The position numbers and the translations under genes were made by a program. From Desulfobacteraceae bacterium (GTDB lineage: Bacteria > Desulfobacterota > Desulfobacteria > Desulfobacterales > Desulfobacteraceae): a DNA stretch of 59,029 nucleotides. This document shows, piece by piece, positions 18,166-26,928 of the stretch (the stretch's first letter is position 1; the number at the start of each line of letters is the position of its first letter). The stretch covers positions 1 through 59,029 of the forward strand of contig JAAEMK010000916.1 of the NCBI GenBank assembly GCA_024225635.1. Direction: 5' to 3'. The notes under the pieces were generated by a model that was not told where the DNA came from, did not search any database, and saw only the letters and a program-made list of their open reading frames with translations.

Positions 18166-20337
18166 TTAAAACAGGGTCGATATAAAACAAGAAGGGCCGC
18201 CTTCCGCCCTGTCCCATCCGCTATCATCCGGGCTGTCAGGAAACGGCTTTTCATCAATCCCATCGGATTTTTTATCTGAGTGAACAAAGGAGAGAAACCC
18301 TCCTTTGCCGTCACCGACATAGGTGTAGTTGTAAATCTTGCTGGCGGTTATGTCGATGCTGGTGCTGACAAAAACGTCTGAAGACGTGCCATGGGTATTA
18401 TAACTTGTGATCGGCTTGAGTTCCACGGAATCCGAGGCTGCAATGCCAAGGATCTGCAGTCCATTGGTTCCGTCTGCAACATGGATGTAGGACTGGTCCA
18501 TAAAGAGTGCTTGAGCCGTTCCCTCTGTATCATGGGATGCTGATAACAGGGGATTTGCCGGATCGGAAATGTCGATAAGAAGTATTCCGTTCTCCCCATC
18601 CGCCACAACGGCATAGTGATCCTTCACTCCCACATCGAGGGCGCGGCCCGGAGTCTTGAGATAACCGGCCTCAACCGGATCAGCAGGATTTGAGATGTCA
18701 ACAGTGTAGAGCCCCTCTTCGTTAACCACTAAAATATACTGTTTTTCCTGTTCATCCTCTATCTCCTGTTTGAAGTAGGCAAGCGCCCTGGCGTTTTCAA
18801 TGTATAGGGTCACCCTTTCCGATAGCAGCCCCTGGTCCGTGATATCGGCGAGAACAAGGCCAAAGTCCATGTCCGCAATATAGGCTGTGTTTTTACAGGC
18901 GTGGACAATGATATCATTGGCCCTTCCCCCGGGCTTAAATGAACCTGTCACCAAAGGCGATGTCTTGTCCTCTATGTTGATAATGGTAACGCCTGCCGGT
19001 CCGTCCGCGACATAGGCATTTGAGTCTGTTACCTGAAGGTTGGTTGCATTTCCAGGTGTCGCAACAGATCCTGTAAACGAATACTGCCCGGTGTATGAAA
19101 GGGAGATAATGATCAAGCCCTCCTTTGATCCGTTTTTATCAAGAAGATAGGCATAATTCCCATCAGCAAAGAGGGCGTCCGTATTTGACGGGGGATCAAA
19201 GAAGCCTGTCTTCGCAAAATTTGACCCGTCGCTTTTCTCATACATTGCAATGCCGTCAATCGTGTCGGCAAGAAACAGTTTGCCTGCCGTTTCAACGATG
19301 CAGCAGGCTCCGGTTGCAGGATAGGTTTGAATGGCCGCCGGTGCCGAGCGGTCGGATACATCAATAACAAGAAGTCCGCTGTTTCCGTCTGCAAGGTAAA
19401 GGGTATTTCCGGCAAGGTTCATTCCCGAAGCTGTGCCAGGGGTATCGAGCTGGCCTTTTTTGGTGATTTTTATGGTGTCGGGTCTATCCGGATCAGAAAA
19501 GAGGTTCAGGATCGTGATTCCATTGGTGGCATCACTGACATAGGCATAATTCTGATCCGCCTCTATATCCACGACAAGGGCAAGCTGTCCGTATAGAATT
19601 TTTGTCCGCATCTCATACTGGTCAACAAGCTGGGGAGCTGAATCAATGGTGACATCAAAAATCCTGAGTCCATAATATTTGTCAAGGACAAAGGCGTATT
19701 TTCTATTGTTGATTTCAGCCACCCGAAGGTTTATGTGACCTCCTGAATAGGAAGAAACCTGTCCCTCCGAATCGGTATACTCGGAAGATTGTTCATAGGT
19801 TCCGGACTGGTTTGGGTTTAAGGGATTGCTGACATCGATGATTCTCAGGCCGAAATAGACATCGGCAATATAGACTCTGTTATCGAGGTAGTCTATGGCC
19901 GTGGCATGGATCTGTTCTTTGTCCGGATCAATTTGCAGTTTTTTCAAAAGAACGGGAGCCGAGGGTTTTGATACATCCACCAGGGCAAGTCCTTTGCTGC
20001 CGCAGGCAACATAAACGATTTCGCCGGATGGATCGGCGCAAACGCCAACAAGCCCCCTTGTAACCTCAAGTTCAATCCTTGACAGCTCTGCAAGGGTGTC
20101 GGGATTTATAAGGGTCAACTGATTCCCGCCGGTATAATAGAGGATGGTGCCGGAGGATCCGGTGGCGATATTGCGTGGTGAGGTATCGGGCCACCGTGAA
20201 GCAAAATTTACGGACTCAAGAATATCCGACCGGCCCGGTTGAATAGATGCAATAACCAACAACACAACCATACAGAATGTTTTCAGTCTTAATGCCGAAC
20301 CGTTAGAATTTGTAGATAAGATTGAGAGCATAACCAT
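18166..20337 (-). CDS. LVIVD-repeat beta-propeller surface protein
   Basis: About 723 residues composed almost wholly of LVIVD repeats (GLALVDVSKPSAPVLLKKL, LRIIDVSNPLNPNQSG, GILLIDISDPANPLLSAS), which fold as propellers on secreted proteins. The N-terminal hydrophobic segment (LKTFCMVVLLVIASIQPG) is preceded by about 20 residues; I start at the ATG at 20337, which follows ctggagac and overlaps the upstream barrel gene by 35 bases. The C-terminus is GGPSCFISTLF, a Cys-Phe end shared with two other proteins here. Probably surface exposed. Confidence 0.75.
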   Translation of the reverse strand: MVMLSILSTNSNGSALRLKTFCMVVLLVIASIQPGRSDILESVNFASRWPDTSPRNIATGSSGTILYYTGGNQLTLINPDTLAELSRIELEVTRGLVGVCADPSGEIVYVACGSKGLALVDVSKPSAPVLLKKLQIDPDKEQIHATAIDYLDNRVYIADVYFGLRIIDVSNPLNPNQSGTYEQSSEYTDSEGQVSSYSGGHINLRVAEINNRKYAFVLDKYYGLRIFDVTIDSAPQLVDQYEMRTKILYGQLALVVDIEADQNYAYVSDATNGITILNLFSDPDRPDTIKITKKGQLDTPGTASGMNLAGNTLYLADGNSGLLVIDVSDRSAPAAIQTYPATGACCIVETAGKLFLADTIDGIAMYEKSDGSNFAKTGFFDPPSNTDALFADGNYAYLLDKNGSKEGLIIISLSYTGQYSFTGSVATPGNATNLQVTDSNAYVADGPAGVTIINIEDKTSPLVTGSFKPGGRANDIIVHACKNTAYIADMDFGLVLADITDQGLLSERVTLYIENARALAYFKQEIEDEQEKQYILVVNEEGLYTVDISNPADPVEAGYLKTPGRALDVGVKDHYAVVADGENGILLIDISDPANPLLSASHDTEGTAQALFMDQSYIHVADGTNGLQILGIAASDSVELKPITSYNTHGTSSDVFVSTSIDITASKIYNYTYVGDGKGGFLSFVHSDKKSDGIDEKPFPDSPDDSGWDRAEGGPSCFISTLF

Positions 20338-21172
20338 TTTCGTCTCCAGAGCGTGTTTCAATTGTCATAAGCATTGACCGGGTTAACTGTATTCCCGTAC
20401 CGAGAAAAAAGGAGACATGATTGGATGTCTCGATGTCTCCCTTGTAGCTGATGGGATCGGGGGTACCTGTATAATCCCTGTTTGATAAATCTTTATAGAC
20501 TTCATCCCCGATAAAATGGGATATTTTACAGCCTGCATAGGGTGAAAAATTAAGTTCCAGCCGGGAAAAGGGTTTCCAGGTAAAGGAATCCACGGAACCT
20601 GCAAGGGACAGCTGAATTTCATGGAGTTCCGAGGCATAGTCGATATCATTTTCATTCATGTCAAAATCAAGGAACCTGTAATTTAAATCCAGCCCAAGGT
20701 TGAAATGGTAGTCCTTTAACATTTCCGTTCTGTAAATCCTTCCGCATATTCCTGCTCCGAAAACAGGAAAAGCATCGGATTCCATGGAGACGCTTTTTGA
20801 ATATTTTTTTTTGTTCCGGGTAAGTTCATCGGAAAAGGAGAAATCGATCTCGGCTTTTGCATAGCCTGCGGTAAGATAGAAAAAGGGAAGATTTTTCAGG
20901 TTCACTCCGGCCTTGATTCCTGAATAGGAAAATGTGTTGTCGGAGGAGCGCTTTTCTGAAAAATGCCGTTCCTGACCAATGGAATCGATCTCGGTTTTTC
21001 GATCCCTTTGTTGGGGAAACTCGTTTTTCTGGTAATCCGCCTGCAACACCACGGCATAGCATGTTTCCCCTGGGGTGACCGGAATAAGGTCAAGAAAATT
21101 TCCCTGGGATGCGCAAAAAACGTTTTGCGGAAAAAGGTAGAGCAGGATCGACAGGAGTAGAATCTTTTTCAT
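20303..21172 (-). CDS. Outer membrane beta-barrel protein
   Basis: 289 residues from the ATG at 21172 (tggaga upstream; a longer reading to 21205 is unlikely because it would put a charged extension before the signal peptide). Signal peptide MKKILLLSILLYLFPQNVFC. The mature part alternates polar and hydrophobic residues with aromatic girdles (FFYLTAGYAKAEIDFSF, HFNLGLDLNYRFLDFDM) and ends NLIYKF, a typical barrel-terminal aromatic signature recognised by the BAM complex. Specific function unknown. Its 3' end overlaps the LVIVD gene. Confidence 0.75.
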   Translation of the reverse strand: MKKILLLSILLYLFPQNVFCASQGNFLDLIPVTPGETCYAVVLQADYQKNEFPQQRDRKTEIDSIGQERHFSEKRSSDNTFSYSGIKAGVNLKNLPFFYLTAGYAKAEIDFSFSDELTRNKKKYSKSVSMESDAFPVFGAGICGRIYRTEMLKDYHFNLGLDLNYRFLDFDMNENDIDYASELHEIQLSLAGSVDSFTWKPFSRLELNFSPYAGCKISHFIGDEVYKDLSNRDYTGTPDPISYKGDIETSNHVSFFLGTGIQLTRSMLMTIETRSGDENGYALNLIYKF

Positions 21173-21214
21173 AGTTTTTCTCCACGCAAGATTGAAATTC
21201 AACACAAAATGGAA

Positions 21215-22699
21215 TCAGAAGCTCACTTCATACCTGAAAAAATGGAGGTCTTTTTTGATTACGGCAAGAACATGGCAAAGACGATCCTCAAACACAATGG
21301 GTTCGTTTGTTAAAAAACCGTCAAACCGCTCCTTCCCTTCAATGCCGTTTAACACCACCATCCAGCCGTCCTTGTCCTTGGCCTTGTAAGCAAGATGGCC
21401 GTCCCGGGGGGCAAACCAGGGCAGCCCGACCGCCAGGTAAGGTTCTCCGTCCATGTCGTTTGTTACCATGAACATCTTTCCCGACCGGATGGCTGGATAG
21501 ACAATGGTCGCGGAATCCGCACTGAAGAAGGGCATGCGAATATTATCATAGGGTTTACCGGGCTTATCATCCACAACCATGAACCACTGGTTACCTTTTC
21601 TTACCCGGTAGGCAAGATGGGCCGAATCCGGGCTGAACACGGGCTGGCCCGTCGAATCATAGGTTCGGACCTCATGATTGTCAATGATCATGGCGCCTTT
21701 GTCAGCCTTTGTTACGCCTGCATGGGCAAACCGTCTTGAGTCAGGGCTGAATTTCAAGGAGGCGATTTGTTTGAATATGGGGCCTTTTTTTCCGTCAAGC
21801 ACCACCTGCCACCCCTTGTTTAATAATCCAGGATAGGCAAGGCGTCTGGAATCCGGGCTGAACAGGGGGGGGGCCACGGTCTTGTAAGCCGGTGATTCAA
21901 TGCCGTTTTCAACGATAAAGATATCCTTGTCTGATTGCGCCACAAATATGAATCGACTGGAATCCGGGCTGAACAAAAAATTCTGAATGTTTTGATACCC
22001 TTTTTTTGAAGTTTTTTTGTCTTTTGCAAGGAACCAGAGCCCGTTTCGTTTGACAGCAAAGGCAAGGTGTTTTGAATCCGGACTAAAGGTGATCTCCTTG
22101 ATGTTTTCACACCCTTTCATGATGACCCTGTTGTTCAGGATCACGGACACGTTTTTCTTGTTTATCCCGATAAAGGCAAGATGTTTTGAATCCGGACTGA
22201 AAACCGGTGTTCCCATGATACTGTCAAATCCGCCCATGGATTTTCCATCCTCCACAAGCAACTGTTTATCCTTGCTTTTAGCTCTATAAACAAGGCGCTT
22301 GCCGTCCGGGCTGAACATGGGCCTGTCTATGCCGTCGAACAGCGGCTGCTCCTTTTTATTGGAAACAACCAATGCTTTTTTGCCCTTGTAGGCGATATAG
22401 ACGTCCCTTGATCCGTCGTGGTTGAAAAACGGCGTGCCCTTGGCGACCCTGTCATAGGCCGGTCCCTCGATTCCATCGATGTTCACTCGAAATTGATCGT
22501 TTCTCTTAATGAGATAGGCAAAATGCGTGGAGTCCGAGGCATTGGTTGACACGGACGCCGGGAAAAAAATTTCTCCTTCTTTGTTGGTTCCTATTTCAAT
22601 CCTGGTTTCACGGAAAGCCTCTTCAGCCTGGAGAGGAACAAGAAAACCCACCATTAGAAAAAAGACTATGCCGGGGAGGATAAGGCGTAAAATAATCAT
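21215..22699 (-). CDS. Secreted PD40/WD40-like propeller protein
   Basis: 494 residues with a signal peptide (MIILRLILPGIVFFLMVGFLV, cleaved near LQA). The mature protein is a run of about ten TolB-like PD40 repeats, each with FSPDSKHLAF or a close variant (FSPDGKRLVYRA, FSPDSRRLAYPG). Such propellers scaffold envelope complexes; no catalytic motif is seen. The start codon lies two bases from the stop of the FadL-like gene, so translation is probably coupled. Confidence 0.8.
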   Translation of the reverse strand: MIILRLILPGIVFFLMVGFLVPLQAEEAFRETRIEIGTNKEGEIFFPASVSTNASDSTHFAYLIKRNDQFRVNIDGIEGPAYDRVAKGTPFFNHDGSRDVYIAYKGKKALVVSNKKEQPLFDGIDRPMFSPDGKRLVYRAKSKDKQLLVEDGKSMGGFDSIMGTPVFSPDSKHLAFIGINKKNVSVILNNRVIMKGCENIKEITFSPDSKHLAFAVKRNGLWFLAKDKKTSKKGYQNIQNFLFSPDSSRFIFVAQSDKDIFIVENGIESPAYKTVAPPLFSPDSRRLAYPGLLNKGWQVVLDGKKGPIFKQIASLKFSPDSRRFAHAGVTKADKGAMIIDNHEVRTYDSTGQPVFSPDSAHLAYRVRKGNQWFMVVDDKPGKPYDNIRMPFFSADSATIVYPAIRSGKMFMVTNDMDGEPYLAVGLPWFAPRDGHLAYKAKDKDGWMVVLNGIEGKERFDGFLTNEPIVFEDRLCHVLAVIKKDLHFFRYEVSF

Positions 22700-22700
22700 T

Positions 22701-24458
22701 TTATGTGGCGTCTCCTTTATGAAATGGATTTATTTTATTAACTAATTTTTTTACGGAATGGATAGTATGCTCCATCATCTGCATCTGGTGATGGAGCATC
22801 TCGGCCTGAACCTCCAGGGGCATTGTGATGGCAAAGGAAGCAATATAGAGGTAAAGCTCCTGTTCGTAGTCAAGGCCTGCATAGGGATTGTAGACGATCT
22901 GGGTAAAATCGGTGGAGTTCATGTTGGAGCTCTGGTTGTTGTCAATTTTATGGGAATCGTTGCACAGGTAACCAAAACTTATATCCAGGGACATGTTTTT
23001 AGGAAGCTTCAGCCCGACACCCGCACCGAAAAATTCCATATCCGGTACAAAATAGAGGGCATCCCAGAGATCGTTGCGTGCAGAGGTCGGACGGCGCTCG
23101 TAGCCTGCCCTGAGGCAGAGTTTGTCAAGCAACTGGTATTCAATGCCGACACTCCAGTGCCAGGTGTCCTCCATCTCCCGTTTAACAACCATGGATCTGT
23201 TTCCCCCGGTATATCCTAGGAGTTTGGCGATTTGAAACAGCTGGATATCCTGATCGCACACAAAACGGTCCTCTTTTGCGACAGACCAGTCGGCCCAGTG
23301 GAGATCAAACAGAAGTTTTAGTTTGCTCGTGGGCTTTAACATGATGCCGGTCTGTACCCGTTGGGGAAAATACTGGGTTCCCGTAGCGGTTCCATGCTGG
23401 GATGGAACCCCCTTGATGGGTAGATTCAGCATGCCCGCGTTCTGTACGGTCATGTCGGTAAGGCCGTTCCAGCTGACCTGTTGTTGAAATTGCTCGCTGT
23501 ATTCAAATTTATAGGTGCCGGTCAGATCAGCCTTGGTTTGACTCTGATAACAGATTCCAAAGCTGAACCAGGAGCGTGGCTTCCATAACAATCCCAGGTT
23601 GAATGAGGGGGTGAAGTCATCCCTGAGATCCATTTGAAGCCTTGTATTGTATTCATAGGGGCCAAGTCCTCCGCCAAGAAAGGGAGGCGGAAGGGTCTGT
23701 TCCGATACCACGGGAATTTCAAGATCCTTTGTGGCATCCCCGATCACCCGGGTCATGGCCACAAGCTCATTGGGGGTTCTTTGGTCAATCTCCATGCCGA
23801 TGGCGGTTTGGCCCATGCCGATGGAAACCCCGACTGAGAGGGTGTCGGAAAGCTGATAAGAGGCAGTGGGCGCGGCATAGATCAGGTGTTGCAGATACAG
23901 GGCTTTACATCCGAACCGCATGGGATCATCGCCCTCCCTGTGGGCCATCCCTCCGCCGTAGGGAGCATAGTTGGTATAGGCAAAGGTCCATTTTGAGTCC
24001 TTTTTCTTTGACGAAACCCCGAGGTTTGCACCGACCAGCATGTCGACGGGACCGTAGAACGGGATATACATCCTGTTTCTGTTGTTGGTTCCCTCCGTAT
24101 CCCTGAGGGGATCGGGACCGCCATGGGCGCTCAGGGGATCGTCCGGGTTATAGGGAGCGTTGGGGCCCCAGGTGCCTTCCATGAAACCCTCGAAATCAGG
24201 GTCTTCCTTGAACTTTCCTGTCCGTTCGATGAACGGGAAGACAAATCCCTGGCTCAGGAACTTTCCATCGTCCAACTGCGAGAGACCAGCAGGATTGTAA
24301 TGGGCGGACATGAGCCCCGGGGGGTCTGCCGTACAGGAATTGGTCAGGGCGATGGCCCTGGTATCAACGGCCATCTGCTCATTGAATGCGCCATGGGAAC
24401 AGGGCTGATAGACCAGAAACAGAGCGAGACCAAGAATCAGGCAATATATTGTTTTCAT
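22701..24458 (-). CDS. OmpP1/FadL-type outer membrane transport protein
   Basis: 585 residues. After the signal peptide (cleavage near HGA), the N-terminus AFNEQMAVDTRAIALTNS...NPAGLSQL is characteristic of the FadL/TodX family of hydrophobic-substrate channels (plug plus 14-strand barrel). It is longer than E. coli FadL (about 446) with an unusual C-terminal extension of about 30 residues (EVQAEMLHHQMQMMEHTIHSV...) that looks helical and amphipathic. The start ATG overlaps the stop of the SPOR-barrel gene (ATGA). In this operon it may export or import a lipid or hydrophobic product, or serve as a secretion channel. Confidence 0.82.
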   Translation of the reverse strand: MKTIYCLILGLALFLVYQPCSHGAFNEQMAVDTRAIALTNSCTADPPGLMSAHYNPAGLSQLDDGKFLSQGFVFPFIERTGKFKEDPDFEGFMEGTWGPNAPYNPDDPLSAHGGPDPLRDTEGTNNRNRMYIPFYGPVDMLVGANLGVSSKKKDSKWTFAYTNYAPYGGGMAHREGDDPMRFGCKALYLQHLIYAAPTASYQLSDTLSVGVSIGMGQTAIGMEIDQRTPNELVAMTRVIGDATKDLEIPVVSEQTLPPPFLGGGLGPYEYNTRLQMDLRDDFTPSFNLGLLWKPRSWFSFGICYQSQTKADLTGTYKFEYSEQFQQQVSWNGLTDMTVQNAGMLNLPIKGVPSQHGTATGTQYFPQRVQTGIMLKPTSKLKLLFDLHWADWSVAKEDRFVCDQDIQLFQIAKLLGYTGGNRSMVVKREMEDTWHWSVGIEYQLLDKLCLRAGYERRPTSARNDLWDALYFVPDMEFFGAGVGLKLPKNMSLDISFGYLCNDSHKIDNNQSSNMNSTDFTQIVYNPYAGLDYEQELYLYIASFAITMPLEVQAEMLHHQMQMMEHTIHSVKKLVNKINPFHKGDAT

Positions 24459-26002
24459 AAGGCAAACTCAAATGGGAATCTAAAGGATAAGGTGAAATAA
24501 TCACTGTTGCTAAGTCCGATGCCCAGGGACATGTTGAGCCTCAGCTTAGGGTTGAGCCGCCAGGAGGTTCCGATGCTGATGCTGGAAGCCGTCTGGGTCG
24601 GGTAGGAGACGGGATTTGCCTCCTTGTAGTATCTTTTTGATTCAAAGGTGTAAGAATAGCTGTAGCCAAGGCTCAGGGATGTTTTGTATGAAAGGGCGTA
24701 TCCAAGCCCCAGGCTTAAACCGATCCTGTCCCCCCTTTCATACTTTCCCAGGGTGTAAGATCCGATTTTATAGTCAAGATTTTTGATGGGGTGCTTGTAG
24801 GCATAGCTCAAGGTGCCGTAGGCCATGATGGGATCCACGGCCTTGCTCATGGAAACGCTGCCTTCCAGGGAGTATCCGCCGGAACCCGTGGAAAGCTCGG
24901 TCGAGGGATTTACCTCGTAGGGGTTTCTGCCCATGGGGCAGGTGAGGGTGGTGTTGAATATCATGGAGGGAATTTTTCCTCCGGATTTTATGGGCTGAAA
25001 ACTTGCGCCAAAACTCACATCACCAAAATCGGTCACTGATTTGGAATCATCCCTGCCGACATTATCATATTCATACACAAAGGGGATGGCGGCTTCCAGG
25101 GTCAGGTTGTCTTTCAGGGGGTATTCCAGGGTAAAGGTGTTGGTGATGTTGTGGTTGCTCTTATGCTCGATTATATTGAGTTCCTTTATGGTATCAAAGG
25201 CATAATAGGTATAGGCGAGCTTGTATTCGATCCCAATTTTTCCCTTTTGCATGAGGGTGTAGTTTCTTCCCGCGGCATTGAGGATATCCTCCTCTTTCCG
25301 GCTCTTTTCTTCGGCGCTCTCCGTGAGTTCAGACCTGATATCTTCGGCGTCAAGAAGGGTTTTCACCTGGGCCTGGAGCTTTTCGATCTCCTGCTCCAGC
25401 GCGGTAAGGCCTTTGGGATCATAGGTTGTTTCCGGTTCCGGCAGGTCCGTTTGCTCCTCTTCAGTCCCGGGCCCGGCATCCCCCCAGAGGTCATCGGCCG
25501 GTTCTTCAGAAATAATGGGAGTATCATCAGCCGGTTCTTTTTCAGCCGGTTCCTCAGGTTCAATGGGATTCTCATCGGCCGGTTCCTCAGAAACCATGGG
25601 ATTTTCCGCTGTCTTCGCTGCTTCAGCTGTCACTTTTTTTTCGTGGGAATCGGCATCCGGGGGGACCGGTTCCAGGGAATCCCGGACCAGAATAACGGGG
25701 TCTATATCACTGTGCCCGACGTTAAAGGAATCTTTGTAGGACCTAGCCTCCCGGACCGTGGCAAAGGCGCCTGATCTCACGGTGAAAAAGGATTTCCCGG
25801 CTTGGTTCGTGAGCTTTGAGATGTGAATGGAATCGTCAAAGCCGGTTAACTCCCGGACAAGGGCTTTTGCATTGGCTTCAATTGCAAAAGCGCCGAACTG
25901 GACTTCAAACTTTGATTCTGCTGAATAGGCAAAAGTGGACAAACACAAAAAAAAGAAGAGAAAAACAACGCATGCAGTCAGGTTCCATTTGAATCGGCGC
26001 AA
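24455..26002 (-). CDS. SPOR-domain protein fused to an outer-membrane barrel
   Basis: 515 residues. Signal peptide to about 29, a SPOR domain (about 30-105; FEVQFGAFAIEANAKALVREL...FTVRSGAFATVREA) that in other proteins binds denuded peptidoglycan glycan strands, an acidic Pro/Glu-rich spacer with repeats of EEPADE (about 130-180), a coiled coil (about 185-230), and a C-terminal beta barrel (about 250-515) ending RFPFEFAL. The layout suggests a barrel tethered to the cell wall. First or second gene of the operon, 19 bases after the C39 peptidase gene. Confidence 0.75.
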   Translation of the reverse strand: MRRFKWNLTACVVFLFFFLCLSTFAYSAESKFEVQFGAFAIEANAKALVRELTGFDDSIHISKLTNQAGKSFFTVRSGAFATVREARSYKDSFNVGHSDIDPVILVRDSLEPVPPDADSHEKKVTAEAAKTAENPMVSEEPADENPIEPEEPAEKEPADDTPIISEEPADDLWGDAGPGTEEEQTDLPEPETTYDPKGLTALEQEIEKLQAQVKTLLDAEDIRSELTESAEEKSRKEEDILNAAGRNYTLMQKGKIGIEYKLAYTYYAFDTIKELNIIEHKSNHNITNTFTLEYPLKDNLTLEAAIPFVYEYDNVGRDDSKSVTDFGDVSFGASFQPIKSGGKIPSMIFNTTLTCPMGRNPYEVNPSTELSTGSGGYSLEGSVSMSKAVDPIMAYGTLSYAYKHPIKNLDYKIGSYTLGKYERGDRIGLSLGLGYALSYKTSLSLGYSYSYTFESKRYYKEANPVSYPTQTASSISIGTSWRLNPKLRLNMSLGIGLSNSDYFTLSFRFPFEFAL

Positions 26003-26021
26003 TGTGAAAACTCCCTAAGTT

Positions 26022-26774
26022 TTATGGTCTGTAGTACTGGTACTCTCCCTTGACATCATCCCGTTCAAAATAGACAGGAAACTCGTACGGCATTCTCCTG
26101 TCCTTGATCAGGTCCTTTATATTATCATCCGTGATGTAACAGAGATCATCTGTTGTAAGTTTTAAGAGATTTTTTTGGGGGTCATCGGTTTTATCGTCGG
26201 AAATAAGAAAGATAACATTTTCAAACCAGGCATCAACAAACTCGGGAAGGGCATAGCTGATATTGCCCCTGAAGGGGTCGGAAAGGAACACATGGTTGTC
26301 GTGGACACCTTTGAGCACGACAAAATGCCTGTATTCAAAGAGTTTGATGGGGACAATGCAGGGCCAGTAGTCCGAATTTTTAATATCCTGGACTTCCGCT
26401 TTGTATCCGGCGCCGTCATATCCGAGAACAGAGCAGAGGCGCTTCATGTCAAGCAGTGAAAATGCGCGAAGACGTTTTATCTGTTCTTTGTCGCCATGCT
26501 TCAGCATTCCTCTTATCACCTGTTTTTCCGAGAGCTTTTCGCCGAAACCGTAGTTCAGATAGGTGGCAAGTGCTGCGGAACCGCAGGAATAATCATGCTC
26601 CTGCTTGACAATATGCCGGAAGGTAAACTCTTCCTTGGGTCTTATCTCTTCGCGGAATCGCACCATGGAATCACTTAATGAACACAGGTTCATCTGTTTC
26701 TCCGGGATATCCGCCTGGGGGAGAAAACCGGTTGCAAACGCGACTAAGATGGCTGCTACGGCGATTATATGCAT
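26022..26774 (-). CDS. Secreted C39 family cysteine peptidase
   Basis: 250 residues with an N-terminal signal or anchor helix (about 1-20). The papain-like C39 triad is visible: Cys64 in DYSCGSAALAT (preceded by Gln58 for the oxyanion hole in VKQEHDYSC), His150 in FEYRHFVVLKG and Asp166 in LSDPFRG. Most C39 domains are fused to ABC exporters and cleave double-glycine leaders in the cytosol; this one is a stand-alone enzyme probably acting in the periplasm. Similar C39 proteins accompany FilA-type secreted proteins in other bacteria (from memory). It heads the long operon and lies just after the terminator of the FilA-like gene. Confidence 0.85.
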   Translation of the reverse strand: MHIIAVAAILVAFATGFLPQADIPEKQMNLCSLSDSMVRFREEIRPKEEFTFRHIVKQEHDYSCGSAALATYLNYGFGEKLSEKQVIRGMLKHGDKEQIKRLRAFSLLDMKRLCSVLGYDGAGYKAEVQDIKNSDYWPCIVPIKLFEYRHFVVLKGVHDNHVFLSDPFRGNISYALPEFVDAWFENVIFLISDDKTDDPQKNLLKLTTDDLCYITDDNIKDLIKDRRMPYEFPVYFERDDVKGEYQYYRP

Positions 26775-26841
26775 AATTCCTACATACTTTTATTGTAATA
26801 AATTGTAAAGCAAAAATGAATATTTATTCATTAGTCCCCCT

Positions 26842-26880
26842 AAAAAAACCATCCCCTTTCCGGGAGGGAAAGGGGATGGT
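26842..26880 (-). terminator. Strong intrinsic terminator after the FilA-like gene
   Basis: Minus-strand hairpin pairing accatcccctttc (26848-26860 on the plus strand) with its complement at 26868-26880, followed by seven T residues. It separates the highly expressed FilA-like gene from the C39 operon, so the operon may be fed only by readthrough or by an unseen promoter in 26775-26841. Confidence 0.85.
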
Positions 26881-26928
26881 ATTTTCAGCTTTCAGGTCAT
26901 GAAGTCATGCCTGAACAATTTCCCGGTA

